From positions 806,001 to 870,000 of the forward strand of contig BPQB01000001.1 of the NCBI GenBank assembly GCA_019973155.2: 64,000 nt of DNA, given 5' to 3'. The DNA comes from Phanerochaete sordida (taxonomy: Eukaryota; Basidiomycota; Agaricomycetes; Polyporales; Phanerochaetaceae). Positions 43,121 through 56,784 of this stretch are shown in pieces. Every line of letters starts with the position of its first letter. The first letter of the stretch is position 1. The notes beneath the pieces are model-generated. The model searched no databases and had not been told where the DNA came from. It saw nothing but the letters and a program-made list of their open reading frames with translations. Position numbers and translations under genes: made by a program.

Positions 43121-46044
43121 ATGCCACCACGACGGAGGCAGCAGTTCACGCAGGAGAATGTCGAGCAGCAGCTCCAGCAGATACACCTCCTTGACCCGTC
43201 CTCTACCTCCGAGAACCTCGAGCAGCTCGGCCCCATCATCAAGCAGATACACACCAATCGCCAGCAGGAAGCGTACCTCCGCGCCGTCAAGCAGCTCATA
43301 GACTCCAAGGACGCAGAGATCGAGCAAATATGCGCGGACAACTATCAGGAGTTCATCGGCTCCGTGTCCACCCTCTTCACGATTAAGTCGTACACGACCA
43401 ACCTCCGGGAGACGATCACCTCGCTCGACCAAAGCGTGGCCCAAGTCGGCCAGGGCCTGGTCGAGAAGAAACGCGCCCTGCTCAAGTCGAAGAAGACGGC
43501 CGCGAACCTCGACGAGGGCATAGACACGCTCCAGGCGTCGCTGCGCATCCTCGACGTCGTGAACCGCGTCGGCGAGATGATCGAGGAGGGGAAGTACTGG
43601 AGTGCCCTCAGGGTCCGTAGTCCCGCTCGTCCGCCTGTCGCCCGTAGCATTGAATGGCCCGCCGTGTGCAGTCGCTCGAGGACATCGAGAGCATGCCGCC
43701 GACGTCGCTCTCGCAGACGCCGCTCTTCCAGCACCTGCTCTCGTCGCTGCCGTCGCTGCGCAGCCAGATCAAGGACGCCGTCACGGCGACGATGAAGCAG
43801 TGGCTGCTCGACATCCGCAACGTCAGCGCGCAGGTCGGGCAGCTCGCACTCGAGGCGATGGACAGCCGCACGCGCCGCTGGCGCAGCCGCCGCGACAAGG
43901 ACCCGATGCTCAAGCTCAACCGCGTCGGCAGCGCCGTCGAGAGCGTGACCTACGAGAAAATCGACCGTACGCCCTGCCCCCCGTGTTCCGTGTGCCGCTG
44001 CTGAGACTGTGTGCCAGACAACGTCCTGGACAATGACGCCCTGAAGGTCGACTTCACCGACCTGTACCAGTGCATACACATCTACACCGCCTTAGACGCG
44101 CTAGACGACCTCCGCAAGTCTTACCAGGCCGACCGGAAGGCATGTCATCCCTGGCCCCGCCTCACGCTAGTCCTGACCCTGGTGCTAGGCCCAATCAGAC
44201 CTAATTATCCAGGACATCCTCCAATTGTCCCAGCTGTTCTCCGTCACTCAGGAGATCGTCGGTTTCTTCATCATCGAGACGCATGTCCTCAACACTACTG
44301 GCAGCTTCAGGTCCGAGCGTGATGTTGAGGAGCTGTGGGATGCGTTACTAGGCCGCCTGTCGTCGGCCGTCGACCGTGCCCTCAGCAGAGAGACCGATGC
44401 CGATTCGTACCTTCGGGTCAAAGAAGGGCTTATTGCGTTTGTCATGACACTAGAGGTGAGAGGGTTTCACCACTATTCATTTGAAGATGCTTAACGCAAG
44501 CTGTAGACGTATTCATACTCAACGACGAGTTTGCACTCCTTCATAATCGTTCTATTCGAGCGTTACGTTTCGCTACTCGAAAAGCAGTTCGGCAGGCACC
44601 TCGAGTCGGTCAGCACCGCTCCTTCACTTCTGGTCTGCAAAAGCTCACATTCCTCCGTAGATCATATCGCAAGATGACTGCCTCCCAATGTTCATTGAGA
44701 CTGAATTGGAACGAGACAGTGTACTCGACACTGTCTGGCTAACAAATTCTGAGCGAGAACAACTGCTGGAGTATGTCTTGGCATATCTCTTACATGCTTG
44801 CTTACCGACCTTGCTCCGCAGGAGTCCATTACCAGTCAACTTCCCATGGTCCCAGGGATTCTATTTGTGTTGTCAAGATGTGCGTGCTCAGGCTCAGTCC
44901 GCTGCACAAACCTAACAACCAATGGATAGATCCGCAGCTTCGTGCAGAACTTCTATCAGTTCTTGGAAGGTGTTTCGCAACACCACCGCAACATTGATGA
45001 CCTGCTCAGCAAGGTTCGTGACTCTGAGTTCCCGCCAATTCTTGCGCTAAGCGACGGAAACCTTAGTCGTTGGAGAACCTGCTCACCAAACACATTGCCG
45101 AAAACATGGCGCGTCGCGCGGAAGCGACATCGAATCTTTCGCAACTTGCACAGATCATCACCAACCTGGAACACTTCGAAGTCGCGTGCACAGAGCTGGA
45201 GCGGTCGCTGACGAGCATCAGGTGCGCCACTTGTATGACCCCGTTCAAACCAGCAGCTTGAACCTCATCGCCCAGGTCGTCGCAACGCGGTGGCACCATC
45301 CGGGTGAACGCCTCGACCGCGTTTGCCGCCGCCCTACGGCGCGCCCTCGCACGCGTGTACAACTCGATCACGTCGAAGCTCGACGAGTTCGACGGCTTCT
45401 CGCAGTACGACTGGACACCGACGAGCCGCGCGAACCGGCCGAGCCAGTACCTCGACGAGCTCGTCAACTGGCTCACGACCGTCGTCGACACGCTCGTCAT
45501 CAAGGAGGAGTACAAGGACCAGGCGTACCAGAGCGCGGTCGAGTACCTCGCGGAGAACCTCATGGTGCGTCGCTGCGCGGTCGCCGTGTTGGGACGGAGA
45601 CTGACGGCGGCGCGCACAGGAATTCCTCACGGGGCGCAGCATCCCGATGCTCAACGAGTTCGCGATTCACAACATCCTCATCGACGTCGACTTCCTCGAG
45701 GACGAGTTCAAGCAGGCGGGGCGGCCGCAGCTGATGTCCGCCTTCGCGGAGCTCCGCGCCGTACGTCCCCGCGCCCTTCGCGTCTGCGCCATCGCCCCGC
45801 TGACACACCCTGCGCCGCCCAGGTCGCGAGCATCGTGCTGAACAGCAACGTGCAGCAGTTCCTCAACCCTGCGATCCGCCAGAACGCGTACGGCGGCATC
45901 CGCCCGAAGCGGCTGCAGGCGATGCTCGAGAAGCTCGCGCGGTTCGGCGGGCAGTGTCGGGACGCGCCCTCGCGCGAGCGCGGCGAGCGCAGGCGCAAGG
46001 AGGCGGAGGCCATCGGGAAGATATACCCCGCCGAGACGCGCTGA
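43121..46044 (+). CDS. SEC15: Exocyst complex subunit Sec15 (EXOC6)
   Basis: Sec15 is the exocyst subunit that receives the Rab GTPase Sec4 on secretory vesicles and binds Sec10. The start MPPRRRQQFTQENVEQQLQQ leads to LEQLGPIIKQIHTNRQQEAY, a signature of the family, then SKDAEIEQICADNYQEFIGS and a coiled coil through SLDQSVAQVGQGLVEKKRAL. Later exons give QTPLFQHLLSSLPSLRSQIK, RRDKDPMLKLNRVGSAVES, IHIYTALDALDDLRKSYQAD, FSVTQEIVGFFIIETHVLNT, CLPMFIETELERDSV and, at the C-terminus, LVNWLTTVVDTLVIKEEYKD, FLEDEFKQAGRPQLMSAFAE and VQQFLNPAIRQNAYGGIRPK. About 780 residues after removing about ten introns. The frame is open 130 bases upstream without an ATG, so 43121 is the start. Confidence 0.93.
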
Positions 46045-46386
46045 TCCATCGATGGGCTTGCATGTACTCGCACCGGACGCTAATTTATGGGAGAAAGGAT
46101 ACCCAGTTGTGGATGTATTATATGTGTCGCCCTCGCACGCACTCCATGTAGGTTATAAGAGCATTCAAGACCCCCGGGGCGCATTTCGTACAGGTAACAA
46201 GGTTGACGAACTAGAAGCTCCAGACAGAGAAGAAGTAACCGGACTGATGGAGATAGAAAAGTATGAACGGGGCGGAGGACAGAGTTACACAGCAGGGTCG
46301 AGGGGCAGGAGCGTTCTTTGCCTGTCGTAAGGGATCGTGGTGTCATTCATGTGGAACCCAGTGACATTTCAAAGAACTCCGGACGT
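46045..46386. other. Convergent 3' spacer between SEC15 and ARF1
   Basis: About 340 bases between two convergent genes, AT-richer than the coding flanks and without a supported gene. Confidence 0.5.
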
Positions 46387-47235
<849 letters not shown>

Positions 47236-48352
47236 GTTTGCGCGGTGTCTGGAGAGTAAAGACCGGGAAAGACGATGAGGCGAACGGTGAAGGAGGTGTC
47301 GAGGTCGACTTCGGTTGTGGTTGCGTGAGGCGAGGCTACGTTCGAACTTTGTAACTCCGCTGCCGCTCAAGCGTGGCAATTTCCCGGGGCGCACACACCG
47401 CCTCCGTCCCCCATCGCCTTTTAAATGGCCCCCTCGGCATCGCCCTCGACGCTCCTGACCACGTAGGAAACCGCGCAGAAATACGTGGACGCCGTTCACA
47501 CCGCAGCCCGCTCCCGCACCGTCCTGCGTCGCGCAGCACCGCGGCCGCGCCGCAGGCAGGCGCCCGCTCGCACCCACGACCGACATCGGTGCCGCCTCGA
47601 GGTATCCAGCCAGCAACGCGAATCAAAACGCTGACGTGGAAGGCGCACAGAGCGGCGGCGCCCCGAGACAGCCCCTCCCGACGCTGTGCAGGCAGCCTGG
47701 GTGACTCGGGACTGTTGCGCAGCTCTCGCGGCCGAGCCTCGTCGCCTCTCGTCAAGCAAGGCAGTCATCTCAGCCTGAGTAGATCCACGTGCGTTGTTCC
47801 TTTCGTCATGCGACCCCACGATGTCTGGCCACCTCCAGAAGACCATGTCACGGTGATTTAAGCAGATCGAAGGGAAGAGCTCCAAGCTCGGAATCCGGCA
47901 CAGTTCAGGGATGCAGGGTCGTCTGACCTGGGTCCAGGATCCTTCTATGTTTTCAAACACACTTCCCATAGCCAGGCTAAATTTCGCGTGGCCTGTCGCG
48001 CTGCCCGCTGCTCCTTTCCAATCAAATACGATGTTCCCATGTCTTCACGCCTGCCTGCAACACATCGCAGACCATCTCGGATTTTGAAGACTCCTGAACC
48101 ATGTCTAGGTTCATAATTCTGATATTTTCAAAGCTCTTGTCGCCCTTTACCACCGCTGTTGCGAATAAATACCACTCTGACGTCGATACAGAGCGCGTTG
48201 TTTACACATGTTTGGGCCGAGATCCCGAGCGAGATTTACTGCATCGATTGAGTCAAGGTCTGCTTTACAGCATCCTGCACAAAGCCTGTCCACGACTATC
48301 ACTACCTTGCCTCTCAACCTCGCCAAGAGAACCCTCGCGTCTTCCAGACAGC
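47236..48352. other. Long divergent promoter region (ARF1 / glutaminyl-tRNA synthetase)
   Basis: A 1.1 kb spacer between two divergently transcribed housekeeping genes. Candidate core elements are a TTTAAA run at about 47420-47425, 190 bases upstream of ARF1, and an AATAAATA run at about 48163-48170, 185 bases upstream of the synthetase. A 157-codon minus-strand frame (47496-47969) is arginine/serine-rich with no recognisable motif and is probably chance. Confidence 0.5.
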
Positions 48353-49282
48353 ATGCCTCCGAAGGCAACCTCAGCGGACACCGCTGAACTCGTCGAGCTC
48401 TTCAAGTCCATCGGCCTCACCCAGTCCAAGGCGGCAGAGGCGGCCAAGAGCCCGAAGAGCGCGACGACCCTCAAGGACATTATCAACACGAAGCAGCTCG
48501 CGGGCAAGAACCTTGACGAGAAGACTGCCGTCCTCCTTGCTGCGCTGGCCGTCCAGGGCAACAAGCTAGGCGCGGACGAGCGAGGGTATGCCGTCGATGC
48601 AATCTTGGATGGAAGGCTGAAGAGCACAGACCAGGTCGCAGGTAATAGTACCCTAAACACCGACTCTGCACATCTGCTCAGCCTCCTTCTCGCTTTCTCT
48701 AGCTGCAACCAAGTATCTCGAGTCACACCCCGTCCCAGTCGATCAGGCAGACTTTGACAAGCAGTGCGGTGTAGGTATGCATCACGCGACCTTCGAGTCA
48801 CCCGCCCAAATGACGATTCCTTGATAGGTTTCAGCATCACTGCGGAGGAGCTCGCAACCAAGGTCGCGGAATTTGTGACCGCCAGTGCCGCGACTGGATG
48901 GGACAAGCTCGGAGCTACCATCGGTGCTCTCAAGAACACCGACCTTCGCTGGGCGAATCCCCTTGAGCTCAAGAATGCCGTCGAAGCAACATTCACCTCC
49001 CAGTTCGGTGTGAAGGAGGCTGCGAAGCCCAAGGGCAAGGTGTGTCGCCAGCAATGTGCCCACGGCTGGGTCTAATGGCATTGGTGACTATAGGAACCCA
49101 AGAAAGAGGCCGCGCCCAAGGCAGCTGCCGCCGATGCACCCGAGCCTGCGGCCTCAACCTCAAGATCCGTGTTCGCGGAGGGCTTCCTCGGGCGGCTGCA
49201 CAAGCCCGGCGAGAACCCGCAGATCCACCCGCGCCTGCGCGAGCAGCACCTCGCCGCGACCGGCGGCCAGGTCTGGACGCGG

Positions 49283-49317
<35 letters not shown>

Positions 49318-51133
49318 ACACTCGAAGGCGATCTTCGTCAACTTTGGCTACGCGGCGCACCACGACGGCAAGTGCTACCTGCGCTACGACGACACGAACC
49401 CCGAGGCGGAGGAGGCGCAGTACTTCGAGAGCATCCTGGAGACGGTCCGGTGGCTTGGCTTCGAGCCCTGGAAGATCACGTACTCGAGCGACTACTTCGA
49501 CGGCCTGTATGCGCTCGCTGAGGAGCTGATCAAGAGAGACAAGGGTTATGTCTGCCATTGCACAGGTATGTAGTTGACGCTCTGCTATCAGGCTGTGTGC
49601 TGATAGTTATCTCCAGCGGAGGAAATCTATGCCAACCGCGGCGGTGACGAGCGGGGTCCTCGCAAGGCATGCATACATCGCAGTCGGCCAACAGAGGATT
49701 CGCTTGCCGAGTTCCGGAAGATGAGGGACGGCTTCTACAAACCTGGTCAGGCTATCCTGCGCATGAAGCAAGACCTCGAATCCGGCAACACAATGATGTG
49801 GGATCTTGTCGCTTACCGTGTTCTCAATGCGCCACATCACAGAACACACGACAAGTGGAAGATCTATCCAACGTACGATTTCACTCACTGTCTTGTCGAT
49901 AGTTTCGAGAATATATCGTGAGTGCCATCCATTCATCTTTCCGCTTGTGGCTGACCGAGAATTAGACATTCGCTATGCACTACCGAGTTCATTGCCTCTC
50001 GGGAGTCCTACGAATGGCTATGCGATGCTCTCGAAGTGTACAAGCCTCGCCAGTCCGAGTATGGTCGCTTGAACGTGACGGGAACCATCATGTCAAAACG
50101 GAAGATCCTCCAGCTCGTGAAGGAGGGCTACGTCAACGGGTGGGACGACCCGCGGCTATACACCCTCATTGCCCTCCGGAGACGTGGCGTACCGCCAGGC
50201 GCCATTCTCTCTTTCGTCAGCTCGCTGGGTGTCTCTACCGCGGCATCAAACATCCAGACCGTGCGCTTCGAGCAGACCGTCAGGCAGTACCTCGAGAGCT
50301 CCGCACCGCGCCTGCTTATGGTGCTGAACCCACTCAAGGTCACGATCGAGAACCTGCCTGAGGACTTCGTCATGATGCTCGAGAAGCCGCTGCACCCGAA
50401 GGTCCTCGAGCTCGGCACGTCCACGGTCCCCTTCACGCGCACGATCTACATCGACCGCGACGACTTCCGGCTCGTCGACTCGAAGGACTACTTCCGCCTC
50501 GCGCCGGGCAAGACCGTCGGCCTCTTCCAGGCGCCGTACCCCATCACCTGCGTCTCGCACACACTCGACGCCAACGGCGACGTCGCGGAGCTCGTGTGCC
50601 GCGCCGAGACCGACGGCCCGCTCGCAGCGAAGAAGCCGAAGGCGTTCGTGCAGTGGGTCGCCGCGCACGCGCCCTCGGGCTCGCCCGTCGTCGTCGCCGA
50701 GACGCGCGTCTTCCACCAGCTCTTCAAGAGCGACAACCCCGCGGCCGCGCAGCCCGACTTCACGGCCGACATCGCGCCGCACAGCCTCGACGTCGTGCGC
50801 GGCGCGCTCGTCGAGGTCGGCTTCTGGGCGCTCGCGCGCCGCCTCTACGCCGAGGCGCGCGCGGAGGGCGCCGCGCGCACCGCGCAGGCCGCGGCGCAGA
50901 CGGGGACGGCGGCGCCCGGAGACGACACGCCGCGCGCGACAAGCGAGCAGCTCGTCGGGAAAGAGGTCGTGCGCTTCCAGGGGCTGCGCGTCGCGTACTT
51001 TGCGCTCGACAAGGACGCGCAGCTCGCGTGCCTCGACGAGCCCGAGGGTGCCGTACCTGGGCAGAGGCCCGGCGACCGCATCGTGCTCAACCGCATCGTC
51101 AGCTTGAAGGAGGACTCGGGCAAGGCTGCGTAA
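48353..51133 (+). CDS. GLN4: Glutaminyl-tRNA synthetase, cytosolic
   Basis: Charges tRNA-Gln with glutamine. The eukaryotic N-terminal appendage ([20 protein letters not shown], about 200 residues, two helical domains) ends in a lysine/alanine-rich linker. The class I catalytic domain follows: [20 protein letters not shown] with the HIGH motif, [88 protein letters not shown] and [19 protein letters not shown] with the MSK form of [25 protein letters not shown] and the anticodon-binding barrels complete it. The C-terminal region has an alanine/arginine-rich insert (about 50840-50950) and ends LKEDSGKAA. About 820 residues, normal for fungal GlnRS. Third positions are extremely GC-rich in the last exon, which creates a 326-codon antisense frame. 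Confidence 0.95.
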
Positions 51134-51341
51134 TCTGGTAGAGGTCTGTGTACACGCGACGTGCTGCTTCATGTGTAATAAACGACCGCGCTTTCTCGCA
51201 ATTGCAATACTATTCAACATTCGCAATGATGAGTCTGGGTAACAGGGTAGTGTGAAATCAGTCGGTATTGTACAATATGGTACACTGGTCCTACAAGTCA
51301 GTAAGCAACATCCTAGATTGAAGCAAATTATCTGTTCGTGA

Positions 51342-53861
51342 TTAGACGGCCTCGGCGTTCGACGCCTCTCGCATCTTGACCCACAAGCCGCCCTGCAGCA
51401 TCGTCAGCCAACTCCTCCACAGCGCACACCACCTTGCCGACTCACCTTCGCATACAGCGTGAGGTGCGCCTTCGCCCAGAAGCGCTCGACGCCCTTGCGG
51501 CCGGGCGCGCCTTTCCACGCGGGCGGGACGGCGGCGCCGGGCGGGAGCGCGTCCTCGCGGAGCTCGACACGGTCGAAGTGCTGCAGGAGGCGGATGACGA
51601 AGAAGCTCATCTCGTTGTACGCGAACTGCTGCCCGAGGCAGATGCGCGGGCCCGCGTTGAAGGGGAGGAAGACGAAGGGGTTCGGCGTGAGGTGGCGCTG
51701 CACGCGCGCGTCGAGGAAGCGCGTGGGGTCGAACGTCTCGGCGTCGGGCCCCCAGTAGTCGGTGCGCCGGTGCATGCAGTGCACGCTGTAGGAGATGCTG
51801 GGAGGGGTGAGCGGGGGTATGTGGGGAGAGGGGGAAGGCTTACGGGCTGTTCGCGGAGATGAAGTAGGGTTTGTCGGGGTCTGGGCCTGGGATGGTCGTA
51901 TCCTTGACGGCGTATCTTGGAGGAGAGGTGAGGGATTGGCAAGAATGTAGAGGCGCGCAGCATACCGGACATTCCAGGGCCTGGATATATGGGAGATTTG
52001 TCAGAACAGACCGCATATAGCCGCTGTCAAAACTTACACTGCAGGGTACAACCTCAAAGTTTCTGTTCCATCCAATTAGTGTGGTGCACAGTCAGCGTAG
52101 CCAAGAGTCTCACCGTTGATAAATGCCCGTAGATACTTCATCTCCCTGATGTCATCGTACGTAGGCCGACGCGTTGGACCCACCTTCTCGAGTATCTCCT
52201 CCCTCAGGCGACGGAGGACGTCCGGATATTGCGAGAGGAAGTAGATGGCGACTGTCAGCGTTCCCGCGGTCTATAATGCCACCGCATTAGTCCATGACAT
52301 GCAGGTACTTTGAACCGTTTCCCCTTACTGTGTCGCGCCCTGCAATCATGATGTTGAGAACCTCATCGTGGAGGATCTTAGGATCTGCAAGCCCGCTTCC
52401 TCAGCTCCTGCCCAAGCCCGAATAACCCAAAATGCCCACCATTCGTGTACTTGACGAGGTGGTCCAGCAGCGTCTCGTCCTCCTCGATCCCCTCCTTGAC
52501 CTCCGGCGCCCTCCCGCCGTTCTCGCGCTTCAGCGCGTCCGCACGCTCGACGGCCGCCCGGAGTATCGGGTCGAGGAACGCGTCGACGACACGCATCGGG
52601 CCGCGCGTCCTGCTCCCGAAGAGCTCCATCCACGGCCACAGCCAGCCCATGCGTATGCGCCAGTTGAGCACGGTCTGCGCCTCCGCGAACGCGCGCGCGA
52701 AGTCGTCGGCGCGCGCGCCCGCAGCGCCGCCCGCGGCGCGCAGGTGCGGCGGCGCGCCGTGCGGGTACGGCAGCGGCGCGGCGAGGCTGTGCACGCAGCG
52801 CCCGAAGAGGAACTCGGTCGCGCTGTCGAGCGTGAAGCGCGAGATGAGGTCCTGGAAGTCCACCGCGTGCCCCTCGGCGAAGCGTGCCTTCATCTTCGCC
52901 ATCGCGTCGTCTAAGGGGGTGTTAGCGCGGGCGGCAGCGGCGGGGGGAGGCGGGCGCACCTGCGTGCCTGTCGAAGAGGTCGAAGTGGCCGATGCGCTCG
53001 CGCGTGAAGAAGGGGCGTGTCATGGAGCGGTGGAACCTGGAGCCGGCAGGGTTACATGACGCGTCGACGGTGGACAGAAAGGGGAATATCTCACTTCCAC
53101 ATATCGCCTGGAAGTATGTTAGCATGCGCATAGCACCTGGAGACAGCGAGGAACCTGCGTACCATCCGAGTTGAACACTCCGGTGCCGAGCACCGAGCGC
53201 ATACACACGTCAAACCGCTTGCCTGCGGTCGGTTAGCGACCCTGAGCGACAGATAATGTCAACTTAGCTTACCCTTGACGAAGCTATTGAAATCAGTTGC
53301 AAGGATTGTCTGAGAGTATGCATGATTAGCAGGGGTGCATCAAGCGCATATATGCAGCTGACTTATTCACCTTCACAACGTTCGCGTCGTCCGTGACGTA
53401 ATTGTTGTCCCAAAGGATATATATCTCGAACGTCTGACCAAGTGTGCGCAAGTGCTTGAAGAGCATGTCACCTATGCGCTCCGTAAGTCTCCGCGCCTAA
53501 CTCATTCGCAGGGGAACCCACTGAGGAAGCCATTCTCGAACGAGTCTGTGAGCTGGACGAGCAGGTCGATCCCGCCGAGCCATTTCCCGGCGAGGCGCGG
53601 GGGAAGGACGGCGCCCATGCGCGCGGCCTTGCGGGCCATGACCCACTGGTTCCTGTAGATCGTGATGGCGTGCGCCACGGGCAGGCTGAGCAGCGCCAGG
53701 GCGGCGACCGCCCAGGTCGGGAGCGCGACATCGGTCCAGCGCTGGAGGAGCACGAGCGCGAGTGCTGCGGGGAGGACGGGCGTGAGGATGTAGTAGAGCT
53801 CGTAGGCGATGATGCGGAGCGCAAGCGGCTCGGGGAGCTCCAGGGAGGAGAAGGGCGACAT
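51342..53861 (-). CDS. Cytochrome P450, CYP63-like
   Basis: A membrane-bound monooxygenase of about 600 residues. The N-terminus [20 protein letters not shown] contains [20 protein letters not shown] and a second hydrophobic stretch, then [20 protein letters not shown]. The I-helix reads [20 protein letters not shown], the K-helix ETLRLYP supplies the ExxR pair, then [20 protein letters not shown] and the haem loop [20 protein letters not shown] with the cysteine ligand. The end is [16 protein letters not shown]. The [16 protein letters not shown] start and [16 protein letters not shown] are features I associate with CYP63 of white-rot polypores, related to alkane and fatty-acid hydroxylases. 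About twelve introns. The frame is open to 53999, but the start at 53861 suits the family. All key residues are present, so it should be functional. Confidence 0.88.
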
Positions 53862-54263
53862 GGGGGCAGGATGCAAGGTGCGAAGGCGGCCGACGCGAGG
53901 GATATTGGGCGCGAGGCCGAGTGTGGGACCGTCGTACCCGGCGGCCGTGATAGTCGCGATTTCAGATGCCTCCGCAGCGGCGAGCGCCACGACGGCCATT
54001 CTGCCCCTGGGCCTGCCCGCGACGCCTCCAAGCTTCCTCGGTGCTGACTGTAGCTCCTCGCGTCATACAAGGGACCGTGCTGCTCAATTCTCGCACGCGG
54101 ATTGGTGCCTGATGCGCGTTCCGGAGGCGCCAGGACCAGAACACTGACATCTACAAAATACATAAAGACTAGGATACACATGTACAATAATAAGAGAGCT
54201 AGTGCCATTCATCCCAAGCACTTCGAAAATGTTTCGCCAAGTCCCTCCGCTCAGTCAACATCG
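53862..54263. other. Intergenic, P450 promoter
   Basis: About 400 bases between the P450 start and the stop of the first tandem membrane-protein copy, both on the minus strand. No gene is supported. Confidence 0.5.
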
Positions 54264-56784
54264 CTACTGCCAGTCCTTGTCGCCCGCAGTCGAGACGCGT
54301 GTGACGACGCGTCTCCGCACGCGGTCCGCCATGTCGACCTCGAACATCCCCGCCGCGCGCAGGTTCCGCAGGTCCGGGCTCTCGACCTCCGCGAGGTGCG
54401 GCTCGTAGCCCAGGAGCCACGTGTACTCCAGAAGCCCGCCGCTGTCGACGTCGACGGCCACAGATGCGGTTCTCGCCGCGCGTGGCGTGCGGATGAGCGC
54501 GACGCAGACGAGGAGCAGTACCACCGACGCGGCCAGGCCGATGATGATCTGTGGGGACTTTTAGCTGTGGGGGACATTGCAGTGGGCAAGGAAGGCGTAC
54601 CGGCACTATGCTCAGCTGCGTAATCGATGTAAGAGGCGGGTTCGCGTTCACGAGGGGGAGGTACTCACGTTGAGCCGTAGTCTCTGGACAGTGACGATGA
54701 TGACCGCCTCGCCGGTGGGCGCGCCCAATTCCCCGGTGTTGTTCGAGGTCAGGTTCAGCGGCTGCACGTTCGCTCCCAAATAGATGTTGTCCATCTGGAC
54801 TACCTGGCTGATCGCATGCGGACTAGAGTAGTTGGCGTTGTTCGCTGAAGCAGCTATCAGCCGTCTGGCCAAACGTTCATGCACATATGCGGCGCACCGT
54901 ACCACGCCGTAGCGGCCAACGCCTTCTCGACGCTGCGGTTGATCTCCGCGAGCGTGACGTTCGTCCGGTTCTCCGACGCGACGCGCAGATCCTCCGTGAG
55001 GAACCTGCTTCCGCTCAGCCCCCGCCAACACACGCGCACCACGCGCCACTCACACGTCAAACGCACTCGGGACGGCGATCCCGACGCGGTCGTTCTCGAG
55101 CGCCGCGTTCGCGAGCGCCGCCGCCGAGGAGTTGCCCGGCACGAGCAGCGTGCCGCGGTCGAACGCGAGCGTGGACACCGGCGGCACGCCCGCCGGCGCG
55201 CTGCCGTTGTACGCGCCGATGTTCAGCGAGAACGGGCTCGCGTGCCCGCTCGGCGGCGAGTAGTACGGCGCGCTCTGCGCCTGTGCGCCGTGTCAGCGGA
55301 GCTGCAAGGAAGAGAGGGGAGGAGAGGGGCGCACGACGCGGAGCTGGTCCGTGAGCGATGTGTCCGCGGGCGGCGCCCACGCCGTCCAGAGCGCGGATGG
55401 TGGCGGGGGCGGGACGCTGACGGGCGTGCGCGTGTTGACGTCGACGTCGACGAGCATGTTCGTCACCTGCACGTTGCACGCGAGCAGCTGCACGGCGGTG
55501 ATGAGCACTGCGGCCGCGTGTCAGCCCGGCACAGCGTAGCTCGGTATAGAGTAGAAGGGCGCACCGGCAGTGTCGGAGCCCGGGATGACGACGGGCTCGA
55601 CGGGCGCCCAGCCTCCTGCGGCACCGGGGGCACTGTTCCCCGCGTCGTCGAGCACGGCGACGGTCGAGATGACGACGATGGGCGCCCAGCACTCGCCCGG
55701 CGTGCAGCTCGTCTGCTGCGCGGTGTACACGACGTTCGCGCCGTCTACACACAAAGACCCCGATCAGCCCCTCCGTCACACGCGTGCACAGAGCGAAATA
55801 CGCACACGGCAGGCTCGCGAGCGACGGCGTGTCGGGCGCGCCCGGCAGCGCGGGCACGCTGAGCAGCCAGATGTTCGTGTCCTGCTGCGGGAGCGTCGTG
55901 AGCGCGTTCGACGTCGTCGCGGGGAGCGGCGCGGGCGGCGGCGGGGGCGCGGCGCACGCGACGCCGTACACGGACGCGTTCACGCGCGCGGTGCCCACCG
56001 CGGACGCGACGGCGGGGATCACGTCGTACACCATGTTGTCCTGCAGTCCGAGCGTCGGCGTCTGGCCGTAGACGGTCAGGATGTCGTACGTCGTCGCGAA
56101 GCTGGCGTGCGTGAGCGGGCGGGTGGCGGGATGTGCGGAGGCGGACTCACCTCGCCCTTTCGGTTGTGAAGTTGGCGAGCAGCGTCGTGTTCAGCGTCGG
56201 CACGCTCGCGTTGTACGGCACGACGTGCAGCATCGCGGGGATCGTGATGTGCAGCAGGAGCACCCCCAGGAGGTAGACTGCGATGCCCGCGACGCCGAGC
56301 ACGGTGGCGGGCAGCCGGCACTGGTCCCAGAGCGCCATGCACGCCGCGCCGAAGCCGAGCCACGCGCGCCCCTTGTCGTGCAGCGCGGTGAGCGTCTGGC
56401 GCACGTAGACGTCGTTGCGGAACGCGAGCGACTGCGTGAGCGCGACGGAGATCGTCATCCAGATCTGCGCGAGGTGAGTCTATGTGGTGGGAGCGGGCGC
56501 GAAGCGGGTGGCTTACGGTGCCGACGACTTGCAGGATGGTCGTGACGATGAGCGGGTACCAGTTCACGGGCGAACGTGACGTTCTGCTCGTGGTGCCCGA
56601 TGCAGACGACGAGGAGCGCGACGTGCGCCGCGATGAGGACGAGGTGCACGCCGATGCACAGCAGCGCGTGCAGCCGGTGCGCGGTCTGGTGCGTGCGCAT
56701 GTCACTGCCCATCGTGTGCTGCTCGCGCGCGAGCCGGGTGCCGTCGGTCGAGGGGGGCCGCTGCTCCAGCGACGAGTACTGCAT
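54264..56784 (-). CDS. Tandem four-helix membrane protein, copy A (frameshifted)
   Basis: First of three tandem paralogues of an unrecognised family. From MQYSSLEQRPPSTDG it has membrane helix 1 (ALLCIGVHLVLIAAHVALLV), helix 2 (WYPLIVTTILQVVGT and MTISVALTQSLAF), the motif VRQTLTALHDKGRAWLGFGA, helix 3 (LGVAGIAVYLLGVLLLHITI) and a long outer domain with many NxS/T sites. Helix 4 (IIGLAASVVLLLVCVALI) follows, then the tail DSGGLLEYTWLLGYEPHLAE. Between VTFA and WYPL this copy has 7 bases where copies B and C have 21, so the first coding exon runs out of frame and would stop after about 109 residues. No intron rescues it. The remaining exons have no other visible damage and splice as in B and C. 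Its third positions are the most GC-rich of the three. Either a young pseudogene or a local sequence error. A TATATATT box lies at 56831-56838. Confidence 0.75.

Noticed and set aside
47496..47969. Minus-strand frame of 157 codons between ARF1 and the synthetase
   Set aside because: No motif, arginine/serine-rich, and it sits in a divergent promoter region. Not supported without transcripts.
50246..51226. Minus-strand frame of 326 codons inside the glutaminyl-tRNA synthetase gene
   Set aside because: Antisense to a certain gene with extreme third-position GC. Composition is only R, A, D, E, L and V without motifs.
54879..55862. Plus-strand frame of 327 codons inside copy A
   Set aside because: Antisense to exons that match copies B and C. 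Arginine-rich shadow.
56540..56620. An intron that would rescue the copy A frameshift
   Set aside because: The only GT-AG option (GTCACG to CTGCAAG, about 50 bases) removes the conserved WYPLI helix start and leaves the next junction out of frame.
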